Made by a program: the position numbers and the translations under genes | The notes under the pieces: model-generated | What the model saw: the letters and a program-made list of their open reading frames with translations, nothing else | What the model was told of the DNA's origin: nothing | Databases searched by the model: none | Shown here: piece after piece, positions 15,931-24,048 of the stretch | Layout: each line of letters starts with the position of its first letter | How positions within the stretch are numbered: position 1 is the first letter of the stretch | Assembly: GCF_007992835.1 (NCBI RefSeq) | Contig: NZ_BKBA01000004.1 | Span: 124,001-188,000 of the forward strand | From: Knoellia locipacati | Lineage (GTDB): Bacteria; Actinomycetota; Actinomycetes; Actinomycetales; Dermatophilaceae | Direction: 5' to 3' | DNA: 64,000 nt

Positions 15931-17614
15931 CCGGGCCGACCGTCGCGACGTAGCTGGTGTCACTGTTGGGCGACGTCGTGCGGATGTAGTAGCGGACGCT
16001 GATCTTCTTGCCGACCATGTCGCTGGTCAGCGTGAACGTCTTGTTGCCCCACGAGGACTGTGCGCCGTCGACCCGCCACTCGTAGCCCGAGTAGTCGATG
16101 GCCGCGCCGCCCACGGGGGTGCCGTGGTTGGCGGTGAGCACCTGGCCGACCACCGGCTGGCCGGAGAGCTGGAGAGGTGAGGTGAGAGCGACACCGGAGC
16201 CCACGGCATACCCGATGCTGTGCATCGACGTCGTGACGTAGCCGCTCAGGGTGCCGGTCACGCGAACCGCGATGGCCTTGCCGGCGACGTCGGAGGTCGG
16301 GGTGTAGGACGTGCCGGTCGCACCCGCGATCGGGACGTAGGTCCAGCCGTTGGAGCTGTCCCACCACCCCCACTGGTAGGTGAGGGCGACGCCGGAGGGG
16401 CCCCAGGCGCCGGGCTGGACGGTGAGCGGCGAGCCGACCTGTGCGAGCCCGCTGACCCACGGCTCGCTCGCCGTGAGCGACTTGCCGGCGACGGGGAGCA
16501 TGACGCGCAGGGTGCGCTGCTGCGGGCTCGTCGGCTGGGTGAGGATCGTCGCGCTGTCACTCGTGGCGGCGTTGTCCCAGCAGCGGGAGGCGTAGCGAGT
16601 CGTGCGGTTGGGGGCCTCGGGGCCGTACTGGTCGTCGTAGAAGCAGACCTTGTAGCGGCCTCCGACCTCGGTGTCCCAGAAGAACTTCCCAGCGTCGTCG
16701 GTGAGGAGCGGGCCGTACTGCGGGGTGTCCCAGGCACCGGTGGCCTCGTTGTGGGTGAACACGGTCCAGCGGACCCCCTGGATCGGGGCGCCGGCGCTGT
16801 CGACGGCCTCGCCGTAGAAGCCGAGGGTCGGTGAGAGCTGGAAGTTCGCGGTCGTGACCGTCGGGCCCTCGGGCAGGACGGGGCCGGGGTAGGGGTACTC
16901 GGTGGTGCTCGTGGCGGTGCCGTTCCAGTACTCGGCGTTCCAGTTGTGCTTGTCCCAGTCCTCGCGGGCGGTGATGGCGACCTTGCCGGGCTCGACCTTG
17001 GTGAGGGTGTAGGCGCCGGTGGCGTCGGTCGTCGCGGTCGCCGGGTAGCCACCGCTCGTGGGGACGCTCTCGACGGTGATCCCGGCGATGGGGGCACCGG
17101 TGTCGCTCGTGACCTTGCCCTTGACCGTGGCGTAGCGCGGCAGGCGGACGTTGGCGGTGACCGTCGGCGTCGTCGCGCTCACGACGATGGTCTTGGCCTC
17201 GCCGAGACCCGGGGCCATGTCGTAGTACTGGCTCGCGTGCGTGGCGGCGCACGGGGCGGACGGGAGGCAGTTGGCGTAGAGCGTGTACTCGCCGGGTGTA
17301 CCCACGTCGATGCTGAACCGGCCGGAGGCATCCACGTCGCCGAAGATGTCGCGGTCGTCGTTCCAGTCCTTCGGCTGTGCGTAGAGGTAGGCGTCGGGCA
17401 TCGGCACGGTCGCGCCGGACGCGTCCCGTCCGGTGACGACACCGGTGATCGTGTAGCCGGAGGCCGCAGCCACGGCCTGGGGTGCAGCCTGGGCGGGCGT
17501 CGCAGAGGCGAGCCCGAGGACGACACCGACGACAGCGGTCAGCGCGAGGACGAGCAGCCGTCGCACCCCGCTCGCGCGAGTGGCCGGTGGTTCAGCAAGG
17601 ACAGGTGTGGGCAC
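14573..17614 (-). CDS. Secreted multi-domain protein with carboxypeptidase-regulatory-like and seven Ig-like repeats
   Basis: A 1,013-residue exported protein. A signal peptide is clear: charged start, then RRLLVLALTAVVGVVLGLASATPAQA with cleavage near 43. Three stretches resembling carboxypeptidase-regulatory beta sandwiches follow (YTITGVVTGRDASG, VKGKVTSDTGAPIAGITVES, LGFYGEAVDSAGAPIQGVRW). The rest is seven Ig-like repeats: two divergent (from about 380) and five nearly identical of about 89 residues, each with PGTWGPAPVTLAYQW, GVAITGATASTY and VTGxKxGY. No catalytic motif, LPxTG sorting signal or C-terminal membrane helix is present, so it is probably released or loosely wall-bound. The GTG start follows AGGAG. 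An adhesive or polysaccharide-binding role is inference. Confidence 0.85.
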   Translation of the reverse strand: MPTPVLAEPPATRASGVRRLLVLALTAVVGVVLGLASATPAQAAPQAVAAASGYTITGVVTGRDASGATVPMPDAYLYAQPKDWNDDRDIFGDVDASGRFSIDVGTPGEYTLYANCLPSAPCAATHASQYYDMAPGLGEAKTIVVSATTPTVTANVRLPRYATVKGKVTSDTGAPIAGITVESVPTSGGYPATATTDATGAYTLTKVEPGKVAITAREDWDKHNWNAEYWNGTATSTTEYPYPGPVLPEGPTVTTANFQLSPTLGFYGEAVDSAGAPIQGVRWTVFTHNEATGAWDTPQYGPLLTDDAGKFFWDTEVGGRYKVCFYDDQYGPEAPNRTTRYASRCWDNAATSDSATILTQPTSPQQRTLRVMLPVAGKSLTASEPWVSGLAQVGSPLTVQPGAWGPSGVALTYQWGWWDSSNGWTYVPIAGATGTSYTPTSDVAGKAIAVRVTGTLSGYVTTSMHSIGYAVGSGVALTSPLQLSGQPVVGQVLTANHGTPVGGAAIDYSGYEWRVDGAQSSWGNKTFTLTSDMVGKKISVRYYIRTTSPNSDTSYVATVGPVAATFGTLTAPTPTITGTATVGSVLTATPGTWGPAPVTLAYQWKRAGVAIPGATASTYTLTGSDYAKAITVTVTGTKSAYTTVAKTSAATAAVAAGTLTAPTPTISGSRTVGVTLTAVPGTWGPAPVTLAYQWFRSGVAITGATASTYKLTTTDQGKTLTVRVTGTKTGYSAVAKTSVATTTVLGALTAPTPTVTGTARVGSTLTGTAGTWGPAPVTLAYQWFRSGVAITGATASTYKLTTTDMGATLTLRVTGTKSGYTTVAKTSTATATVLGVLTTATPTISGTVKAGSTLTATAGTWGPAPVTLSYQWNRAGVAITGATASTYVLTGSDTGKAITVTVTGRKTGYAAAAKVSAATAAVVAGTLTAPTPTISGTKAVGSTLTAVPGTWGPAPVTLAYQWYRSGVAITGATSSTFALTTTDKGKTLTVRVTGSKTGYTSVARTSAATTAIP

Positions 17615-17827
17615 GGACGACTCCTGAGTGTGAGGACGGACGGGGAGCCGTCAACCCCGTCGACCCCCGCCGACACCCAAGAGTGACTCCCCGCGGGAAT
17701 GCTAGTGGCGCCTGCCATGCCTCGGCGCCGCCGGAGACCCGATCGCGGGAAGTCCGCGGATTCCGCGGAATCTGTGGACGGCGCCACCCTCGAGCGCCGG
17801 TCACTTCGGCCACTGCGTCCACGTCAG

Positions 17828-17869
17828 GGTCCTCACAAAGGAGGGACATCTCCCGCGGTTGTGAGGACC
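17828..17869. terminator. Hairpin downstream of the Cds1-like gene
   Basis: GGTCCTCACAA (17828-17838) pairs exactly with TTGTGAGGACC (17859-17869); the loop holds a second small stem GGGA-CATC-TCCC. It starts 33 bases past the stop of the minus-strand PLP enzyme gene, so it is a likely terminator. The rest of the 287-base gap to the secreted-protein start holds its promoter region, with nothing else recognisable. Confidence 0.6.
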
Positions 17870-17901
17870 GGGAGCCGGACCTCGAAAAAGTGGCCCCCGA
17901 G

Positions 17902-19020
17902 TCACCCGAGCCAGACCCCGTCGTCCCACGCGGAGGCCAACACCGCGGCATACGGCGCGATGTCGTGACCGCGCTCGGCGACCCACGCGTCGTTGTTGTA
18001 GGTGTCCTCGTAGCGGTCGCCGCGGTCGCACACCAGCGACACGATCGACCCACGCTCGCCCGCCGCCTGCATCTCGGCGGCGAGCCTGAGCGCCCCGTAG
18101 ATGTTGGTGCCGGTCGACGGACCGGCGTGGATCCCGGTGCGCTCGCGCAGGAACCGCATCGCCGCGATCGACGCGCAGTCCGGGACGCCGAGCATCCGGT
18201 CGACGACGAGCGGCAGGAACGACGGCTCCAGCCGCGCCCGCCCGATGCCCTCGATCTTCGACGGCTCGAGCCGGGCCTCGCCGTCGCCCTGCCACGCCGG
18301 CAGGAACGCCGAGTGCTCCGGGTCGACGACGCAGACACGGGTGTCGAGCGCCTGGTAGCGCACGAACCGGCCGATCGTCGCCGACGTCCCTCCGGTGCCG
18401 GCTCCGACGACGATCCACGCCGGCACCGAGTGCTCCTCGAGCGACATCTGCTCAAAGATCGACTCGGCGATGTTGTTGTTGCCGCGCCAGTCGGTCGCCC
18501 GCTCGGCGTTGCTGAACTGGTCGAGATAGATGCCACCGGCGGCCTCGGCCACCGTGCGCGCCTCGTCGTAGACGGTCGTCGGGTCCGACACGAGGTGGCA
18601 GCGCCCGCCCTCACGCTCGATGAGCGCGATCTTCGCCGGCGACGTCGACTGCGCCATGACCGCGACGAAGGGCACGCCGAGCATCCGCGCGAAGTGCGCC
18701 TCGCTCACCGCGGTCGAGCCCGACGACGCCTCGACGACGGTCGTGCGCGGACCGATGATGCCGTTGCACAGCCCGTAGAGGAACAGCGAGCGCGCGAGCC
18801 GGTGCTTGAGCGAGCCGGTCGGGTGGGTCGACTCGTCCTTGAGGTAGAGGTCGATCCGGTTGCATCCCGGCAGGTGCACCTTGACGAGGTGGGTGTCGGA
18901 CGTGCGCATCGCGTCGGCGCGCAGCTTGCGGATCGCCTCACGCACCCACGCCCGGTCCGGCTCGGTCCGCAGCCCGGTGTCGACGAGGGGCGCGGGCTCG
19001 GACGGCGTCGTCGGTGACAT
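17902..19020 (-). CDS. PLP-dependent cysteine synthase-family enzyme, Cds1-like
   Basis: A 372-residue fold type II PLP enzyme. The PLP lysine is in [14 protein letters not shown] near residue 74; the substrate loop [21 protein letters not shown] and the phosphate-binding [19 protein letters not shown] follow. The length and the extended C-terminus resemble mycobacterial Cds1, an L-cysteine desulfhydrase making sulfide, pyruvate and ammonia, more than a classical CysK. The start at 19020 is the first ATG before the conserved N-terminus; upstream in-frame sequence is repeat-rich and overlaps a hairpin. The gene is monocistronic. Cysteine synthase activity remains possible. Confidence 0.82.
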   Translation of the reverse strand: MSPTTPSEPAPLVDTGLRTEPDRAWVREAIRKLRADAMRTSDTHLVKVHLPGCNRIDLYLKDESTHPTGSLKHRLARSLFLYGLCNGIIGPRTTVVEASSGSTAVSEAHFARMLGVPFVAVMAQSTSPAKIALIEREGGRCHLVSDPTTVYDEARTVAEAAGGIYLDQFSNAERATDWRGNNNIAESIFEQMSLEEHSVPAWIVVGAGTGGTSATIGRFVRYQALDTRVCVVDPEHSAFLPAWQGDGEARLEPSKIEGIGRARLEPSFLPLVVDRMLGVPDCASIAAMRFLRERTGIHAGPSTGTNIYGALRLAAEMQAAGERGSIVSLVCDRGDRYEDTYNNDAWVAERGHDIAPYAAVLASAWDDGVWLG

Positions 19021-19069
19021 GCCGCTCACCGTAGCGATGCCCTCTCGCCGGGCAAAGCGAGAGGCAAAG

Positions 19070-19113
19070 CGAGAGGCGGTATGCCGGGTGGGCACCCGGC
19101 ATACCGCCTCTCG
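19070..19113. terminator. 21-bp-arm perfect hairpin built on the CGGCATAC octamer
   Basis: Arms 19070-19090 and 19093-19113 are perfectly complementary with a 2-base loop, 20 bases past the stop of the coiled-coil protein gene. Each arm contains one copy of the overrepresented octamer in opposite orientation (19079-19086 and 19097-19104). Two direct copies of GCAAAGCGAGAGGC precede it. A likely intrinsic terminator. Confidence 0.75.
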
Positions 19114-19132
19114 TCCTGCGACCCGCTGGGGG

Positions 19133-19999
19133 TCAGGTGTTGCTGTCGTCGCGACCCTTGTCGAGGTTCGGCGTCGAGAGGTCGGAGCCCTCGGACGTGC
19201 CGGACACGGACGGGGCCGAGCCGTCGGCGAAGTCGCCGGCGTCGGTCCAAGCGTTGCCCTCGGAGGCCTTCTCGGTGGTGGCCTCGCCACCGAACTCGGA
19301 GGCCTTGGCCTCGTCGGCGAGCTCGTCGGCCTTGTCGGACGCCTTGTCCTTGGCCTCGACGGCCTTGTCCTTGGCGGCGGCGCCGGCAGCAGCGGCCTTG
19401 TCCTTCGCCGCGGCACCGGCCGCAGCGGCCTTGTCCTTGGCGGCGGAGGCGAGGTCGGTCACCTTGTCGCCGACGGACGAGTCACGCCCGTGCGACGGCG
19501 GGGTGTAGGCGCCGGCGCTGGCCCACGGGTCCTTCTTCTCGGTCGACTTCTTCCACGCGAACGCGGCAGCGCCGGCGGCGAGGAGGAGGAGCAGGGCACC
19601 CTTGCCGCCACGCTTCTGCTTGACGACGGCGTCGCCCTTGAGCACGTGGTAGGCGTCGGGCGCGCGGTCGGCGGCCTCGGTCGCGGCACCCTTGGCGGCC
19701 GCGGCGCCGGCGATGACGGTCGCGAGCGCCGAGGCGAGCTTGGGCACGACCTCCTCGACGAACGTGTCCTTGGCGTCGTGGACCTTGGGTCCGGCCTGGT
19801 CGGCGTACTCGCGGGCCGTCTCGCGGGCGAGCTCGACGTGCGGGGCAGCCTTGTCCTTGAGGTCTGCGGCCTTGGAGCGAAGGTCGGCAGCGTGCGACTG
19901 GGCACTCGAGCCGACGTCCGAGGCGGTGGAGGCAGCGGTCTCGACCCGGGCCGCGACGGCGTCGCGTGCCTGCTCGGTCTTGCTCTTCGTGCGGAACAC
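19133..19999 (-). CDS. Alanine/lysine-rich coiled-coil membrane protein, DUF5324-like
   Basis: A 288-residue protein of low complexity. Residues 1-115 are helical and Ala/Lys/Asp-rich; one transmembrane segment follows ([18 protein letters not shown], about 133-150); then come repeats of AAAKDKAA type and an acidic C-terminus. Organisation and position beside the cyclophilin gene resemble the DUF5324 proteins of Streptomyces. LEA-like amphipathic helices could bind membrane or stabilise the envelope, but no function is known. The GTG start follows AGGAG. It is divergent from ppiA across 155 bases. Confidence 0.7.
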   Translation of the reverse strand: MFRTKSKTEQARDAVAARVETAASTASDVGSSAQSHAADLRSKAADLKDKAAPHVELARETAREYADQAGPKVHDAKDTFVEEVVPKLASALATVIAGAAAAKGAATEAADRAPDAYHVLKGDAVVKQKRGGKGALLLLLAAGAAAFAWKKSTEKKDPWASAGAYTPPSHGRDSSVGDKVTDLASAAKDKAAAAGAAAKDKAAAAGAAAKDKAVEAKDKASDKADELADEAKASEFGGEATTEKASEGNAWTDAGDFADGSAPSVSGTSEGSDLSTPNLDKGRDDSNT

Positions 20000-20154
20000 G
20001 ATTTCTCCTGTCAGTGGACGATCGGGTTCCTTCCATCAAACACTGTTTCCGCACGTCACGACACCTAGGGGTCGGGTCGGACGAACCTTTCGTATGCCGT
20101 CGCGGCCCCCCACGTGCTCGTGGCCTCCCGCGGTGCGCCCCATAGAGTGGAGGC

Positions 20155-20673
<519 letters not shown>

Positions 20674-20735
20674 GCCCCGCGGTGCGTCCGGGAAGGGTCC
20701 AGAAACCTCTCAGGACGCGCAGATAGGCTCGCCGC

Positions 20736-21665
20736 GTGAGCGAGCCCACGGCATACGGACAGACCGGCACCCCCGACGAGGTGCCGGTCTGTCCGCGTCA
20801 CCCCGACCGTGTCTCCTACGTGCGCTGCCAGCGCTGCGGGCGGCCGGTCTGCCCCGAGTGCCAGCGCCCGGCCGCGGTCGGCGTGCAGTGCGTCGACTGC
20901 GTGCGCGAGGGCCAGCAGTCCACGCGCCAGGGCCGCACGATCTTCGGCGGCGACCTCGCCGGAGTCGGCGAGAAGCCGCTCGTCGTCATGGTGATCATCG
21001 GCATCTGCGTCGCCGTCTTCCTCGGCCAGATGGCGATCCCGCGGCTCACCGACGAGGTGGCGTTCGCGCCCTACCTCGGTGACACCGAGCCGTGGCGCTT
21101 CCTCACCTCGGCGTTCGCGCACTCGCCGCGCAACGTCCTGCACATCGCGTTCAACATGTACGCGCTGTGGGTCATGGGCCAGTACCTCGAGCCGATGCTC
21201 GGCCGCGCCCGGTTCGCCGCGCTCTACCTCATCAGCGCGTTCGGCGGCTCGGTCATGTACCTCCTGCTCGCCTTCCCCACGTCGGTCGAGCAGATGAACC
21301 GCGGTGACTTCGGGGCGTGGGCGACGCCCGCCGTGGGTGCCTCGGGTGCGGTGTTCGGGCTGTTCGGCGCCTTCCTCGTGCTCCAGCGCCGGCTCGGACG
21401 CGCGGCGGGTCCGATGGTCGCGACGATCGGCATCAACGCCGTGCTCGGGTTCGTCATCCCCGGCATCGCCTGGCAGGCCCACCTCGGCGGGCTCGTCGTC
21501 GGTGCCGCGTGCGCCGCGGTCTTCGCGTACACCGGGCGCCGGCCCCAGACCGGCGGGACGCAGCGGGCGAACTTCGGGGTGCACTGGCTCGGGCTCGCGG
21601 CCATCTCGGCGCTGCTGCTCGTGCTCACGGTGGTCAAGTACGCCGTGACGACCTCACCCTTCTGA
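20736..21665 (+). CDS. Rhomboid family intramembrane serine protease with N-terminal zinc ribbon
   Basis: A 309-residue integral membrane protease. Residues 12-50 form a B-box-like zinc-binding region (VCPRHPDRVSYVRCQRCGRPVCPECQ, then CVDC). Six or seven hydrophobic segments follow. The catalytic serine is in GASGAVFGLFGAF (about 203) and the catalytic histidine in WQAHLGGLVVGAA (about 250); the conserved HIAFNMYALW is also present. It cleaves membrane proteins within the bilayer; substrates are unknown. The GTG start lies 62 bases after ppiA and may share its transcript. The N-terminal zinc module is typical of actinobacterial members at this locus. Confidence 0.93.
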   Translation: MSEPTAYGQTGTPDEVPVCPRHPDRVSYVRCQRCGRPVCPECQRPAAVGVQCVDCVREGQQSTRQGRTIFGGDLAGVGEKPLVVMVIIGICVAVFLGQMAIPRLTDEVAFAPYLGDTEPWRFLTSAFAHSPRNVLHIAFNMYALWVMGQYLEPMLGRARFAALYLISAFGGSVMYLLLAFPTSVEQMNRGDFGAWATPAVGASGAVFGLFGAFLVLQRRLGRAAGPMVATIGINAVLGFVIPGIAWQAHLGGLVVGAACAAVFAYTGRRPQTGGTQRANFGVHWLGLAAISALLLVLTVVKYAVTTSPF

Positions 21666-21668
21666 GCG

Positions 21669-21766
21669 CTGTGCACTGCTGCGCCCCGGCGCAGCAGTGC
21701 ACAGTCCGTCCGCGGGTCTTCCCTCGCGCGCTGTGCAGTGCTGCGCTCCGGCGCAGCAGTGCACAG
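21669..21766. terminator. Two tandem hairpins with shared arms after the rhomboid gene
   Basis: The first is perfect: CTGTGCACTGCTGCGCC (21669-21685) pairs with 21688-21704 across a 2-base loop. The second (21731-21746 with 21751-21766) has one central mismatch. Both right arms carry the same 17-mer GGCGCAGCAGTGCACAG. The first begins three bases past the rhomboid stop, so it is a strong terminator candidate; the second looks like a duplicated copy. Confidence 0.7.
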
Positions 21767-21832
21767 GGCCGACGGCCCAGCTGGCACGCCGCCGCGCGCT
21801 CCCCAACCCCCACTCCAAGCCCGCACCGTGTG

Positions 21833-21932
21833 TTGTCCACAGGTCTTCCACCGTGTGGATTACACCGGTGTCATTCTCCACAGTGGGGATAACTCCTGTG
21901 GACAACTGTGACTTGTCCACAGCCTGTCCACA
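21833..21932. promoter_or_regulatory. Cluster of seven DnaA-box-like 9-mers
   Basis: TTGTCCACA, the actinobacterial DnaA box, is perfect at 21833-21841 and 21913-21921 on the plus strand and at 21897-21905 on the minus strand. One-mismatch boxes lie at 21874-21882 and 21924-21932 (plus) and at 21854-21862 and 21884-21892 (minus; TAATCCACA and TTATCCCCA). Seven sites in 100 bases is far above chance in this GC-rich DNA. No dnaA or dnaN gene is in the window, so this is probably not the main origin; a DnaA-titrating or reactivating locus is possible. Confidence 0.7.
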
Positions 21933-21973
21933 CCGGTGGGCACTCTCCGGGCCGGACGGCATACCGACGCACG

Positions 21974-22004
21974 ACGGCCCCCGACCACAGCGGTCGGGGG
22001 CCGT
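21974..22004. terminator. 13-bp-arm hairpin downstream of crgA
   Basis: ACGGCCCCCGACC (21974-21986) pairs perfectly with 21992-22004 across a 5-base loop, 30 bases past the crgA stop on the minus strand. A strong GC hairpin without a T-run; probable terminator. Confidence 0.75.
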
Positions 22005-22033
22005 TCGCGTCAAGGCGAGGCGCGAGTGGTGCG

Positions 22034-22288
22034 TCAGCGCCAGCGGGTCGTCATGAGGAACCCGGCCATCATGAACGCGAAGCCCGCGCCGAGGTTCCAG
22101 CGGCCGATCTGCGGCACGGGGTACTCGTGCTGACCCGAGATGTAGTACGTCACGACCCAGACGAGACCGATGAGCATGAGCCCGATCATCACCGGGACGA
22201 ACCAGCGCGGGTTCGGCTTGACGCTGTTGCTCTGCGCCGTGCGGGGCGGGGTGTAGGCGGGCTTGGCTCGGCCCTTGGACTCTGGCAC
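22034..22288 (-). CDS. crgA: Cell division protein CrgA
   Basis: An 84-residue actinobacterial division protein with two transmembrane helices (WFVPVMIGLMLIGLVWVVTYYISG and WNLGAGFAFMMAGFLMTTRWR) and a short basic cytoplasmic N-terminus. CrgA interacts with FtsZ, FtsI and related proteins and helps place peptidoglycan synthesis at septum and pole. The PxxKxR-like N-terminus, the NPRWFVP motif and the terminal TTRWR match the family. The GTG start follows GGAGAC. It is divergent from the DUF881 gene by 49 bases and lies in its conserved position. Confidence 0.95.
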   Translation of the reverse strand: MPESKGRAKPAYTPPRTAQSNSVKPNPRWFVPVMIGLMLIGLVWVVTYYISGQHEYPVPQIGRWNLGAGFAFMMAGFLMTTRWR

Positions 22289-22337
22289 GGACTGTCTCCT
22301 TGGCTAGCGGGGTCGTGGCCTAGCGTAGAGCCTTGAG

Positions 22338-23114
22338 ATGAGAGAGGCGGTGACCCCCATGGCCCGGCACACGACGTTCCTCACGACGCGCCCCACCATG
22401 TGGTCGCTGCTCGTGCCCGTCGTCGCCATCCTCGCGGGCGTCCTCTTCGCGACGAGCGGGTCGGTCGCCCAGGGGCGCAGCCTGCGTTCGGACGCCGCCG
22501 GACTGCCCGACATCATCCGTGAGCAGACCAAGAACAACACGCGGATGACCGACGAGCTCGAGAGCCTCAACACCGAGGTCGACGAGCTCACCCGCGACGG
22601 TGCACCCGGCAACGCCGAGGTCGACGCCATCAAGGACAAGGGCGACCGGCTCACCTTCGCCGCCGGCCGCACCGACGTCGAGGGTCCCGGCGTCGAGGTC
22701 CAGCTCACCGACTCCAAGCTCGCCGTCGACAAGCTGCCCGAGGGCTTCTCCGTCGACGACATCGTCGTGCACCAGCAGGACGTGCAGGCCGTCGTCAACG
22801 CGCTCTGGGCCGGTGGTGCCGAGGCGATGATGATCCAGGACCAGCGGATCATCTCGACGAGCGCCGTCCGCTGCGTCGGCAACACCCTCATCCTCCAGGG
22901 CCGCGTCTACTCACCGCCCTACCGGATCCGCGCCATCGGCGAGCCCAAGAAGCTGCGCGGGATGTTGTCGCAGTCGCCCGAGGTGCAGATCTACCAGGAG
23001 TACGTCCGCGCCGTCGGGCTCGGCTACGACGTGCGCTCCTCCGACCGGTTCGAGTTCCCGGCCTACGCCGGCTCGATCACCCCCGACCACGCGGTCGTGG
23101 ACGAGCGATCTTGA
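22338..23114 (+). CDS. DUF881 family membrane-anchored protein
   Basis: A 258-residue protein with one N-terminal transmembrane helix (MWSLLVPVVAILAGVLFATSG), an approximately 60-residue coiled coil (QTKNNTRMTDELESLNTEVDELT) and a C-terminal extracytoplasmic DUF881 domain (GPGVEVQLTDSK, DDIVVHQQDVQAVVNALWAGGAEAMMIQDQRI). DUF881 genes accompany division and sortase genes in Actinobacteria; no molecular function is established. The ATG at 22338 is used, though the ATG at 22359 would also precede the helix. It is the first of four tightly packed genes; its stop overlaps the sortase start. Confidence 0.9.
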   Translation: MREAVTPMARHTTFLTTRPTMWSLLVPVVAILAGVLFATSGSVAQGRSLRSDAAGLPDIIREQTKNNTRMTDELESLNTEVDELTRDGAPGNAEVDAIKDKGDRLTFAAGRTDVEGPGVEVQLTDSKLAVDKLPEGFSVDDIVVHQQDVQAVVNALWAGGAEAMMIQDQRIISTSAVRCVGNTLILQGRVYSPPYRIRAIGEPKKLRGMLSQSPEVQIYQEYVRAVGLGYDVRSSDRFEFPAYAGSITPDHAVVDERS

Positions 23115-23806
23115 GGCGCGCCGCGGGGGTGCTCGGCGAGCTCCTCATGACGCTCGGCGTGCTCGTCCTGCTCTTCGTCGTCTGGCAGGTCTGGTGGACC
23201 GACGTCACCTCGGACCGTGCGCACGCCAAGACGGTGTCGGCGCTGTCGCGGCAGTTCGGCGACGCGGCGGGGTCCTCGGGTGCGGGCGCGGCGGCGTCCG
23301 GCGCGAACCTGCCGTCGGGGGCGTTCGCGATCGTGCGGATCCCGCGGTTCGGCGCGGACTACGCCCGTCCCGTCGTCGAGGGCTCCTCGGCCACGGAGCT
23401 CGCGCAGGGCCTGGGCCACTACACCGGGACCGCCATGCCCGGCGAGGTCGGCAACTTCGCGATCGCCGGTCACCGCACCACCTTCGGCAAGCCGCTGTCG
23501 GCGATCGACACGCTGCGCACGGGAGACCGGGTCGTCGTCGAGACCGCTGCCGGCTGGACCGTGTATGCCGTCTCCGGTCACGAGATCGTGCGCCCGTGGC
23601 AGGGCGAGGTCATCGCGCCCGTGCCCGGCGAGGTCGGTGCGACCCCGACCAAGGCCGTGCTCACGATGACGTCGTGCCACCCGAAGTTCAGCGCGAAGCA
23701 GCGCTGGGTCGTCCACGCCGACCTCGTCGAGCAGCGGACCCGAGCTGAGGGCCCGCCGTCCTCGGACGTGTCCGTGCCAGACACTGCAGCGATGGGAGCC
23801 TTGTGA
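23111..23806 (+). CDS. Class E sortase
   Basis: A 231-residue transpeptidase that joins surface proteins to peptidoglycan. It has an N-terminal membrane anchor (LMTLGVLVLLFVVWQVWW), then the sortase barrel: histidine in FAIAGHRTTFG (about 122), cysteine in LTMTSCHPKFS (about 188) and arginine in KQRWVVHA (about 199). Class E enzymes prefer LAxTG-type signals. The start is a TTG overlapping the DUF881 stop by four bases, which is unusual but the only start that keeps the membrane anchor. No sortase substrate is encoded in the window; the Ig-repeat protein has no sorting signal. Confidence 0.93.
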   Translation: MRRAAGVLGELLMTLGVLVLLFVVWQVWWTDVTSDRAHAKTVSALSRQFGDAAGSSGAGAAASGANLPSGAFAIVRIPRFGADYARPVVEGSSATELAQGLGHYTGTAMPGEVGNFAIAGHRTTFGKPLSAIDTLRTGDRVVVETAAGWTVYAVSGHEIVRPWQGEVIAPVPGEVGATPTKAVLTMTSCHPKFSAKQRWVVHADLVEQRTRAEGPPSSDVSVPDTAAMGAL

Positions 23807-24048
23807 TGTATGCCGGTCTCTGGCGAGCGCTTCCCGGTCCCGTCGCGCTGCGGCTCCTGCTCGTGCTCGTGCTGCTCGCGGCGGTGGTCGTGGTGTGCTT
23901 CGAGTGGCTGTTCCCGCTCGTCGCGTCGTGGCTGCCCTACGACGAGACGACCGTCGACTCCGACGACGCGGCCACCGCGGTGGCCGCCCTGCCCGACATC
24001 GCTGCCCTGCCCGACCTGCTCCACACCGTGAGGACCTCCCATGGCTGA
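23806..24048 (+). CDS. Small single-pass membrane protein between sortase and amidotransferase genes
   Basis: An 80-residue protein with one strong hydrophobic segment (LRLLLVLVLLAAVVVVCFEWLFPLV, residues 16-40), a conserved-looking WLPYDETTVD just after it, and an acidic C-terminus. Genes of this size and layout recur at this spot in Actinobacteria without a known function. The ATG at 23806 overlaps the sortase stop as TGATG; its own end overlaps the next gene by eight bases. A role as sortase or division accessory is only inference from position. Confidence 0.75.
   Translation: MYAGLWRALPGPVALRLLLVLVLLAAVVVVCFEWLFPLVASWLPYDETTVDSDDAATAVAALPDIAALPDLLHTVRTSHG

Noticed and set aside
21833-21932. 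The DnaA-box cluster as the chromosomal origin oriC
   Set aside because: No dnaA, dnaN, gyrase or AT-rich unwinding region is seen in the window, and actinobacterial origins normally lie between dnaA and dnaN. Kept as a DnaA-binding locus instead.
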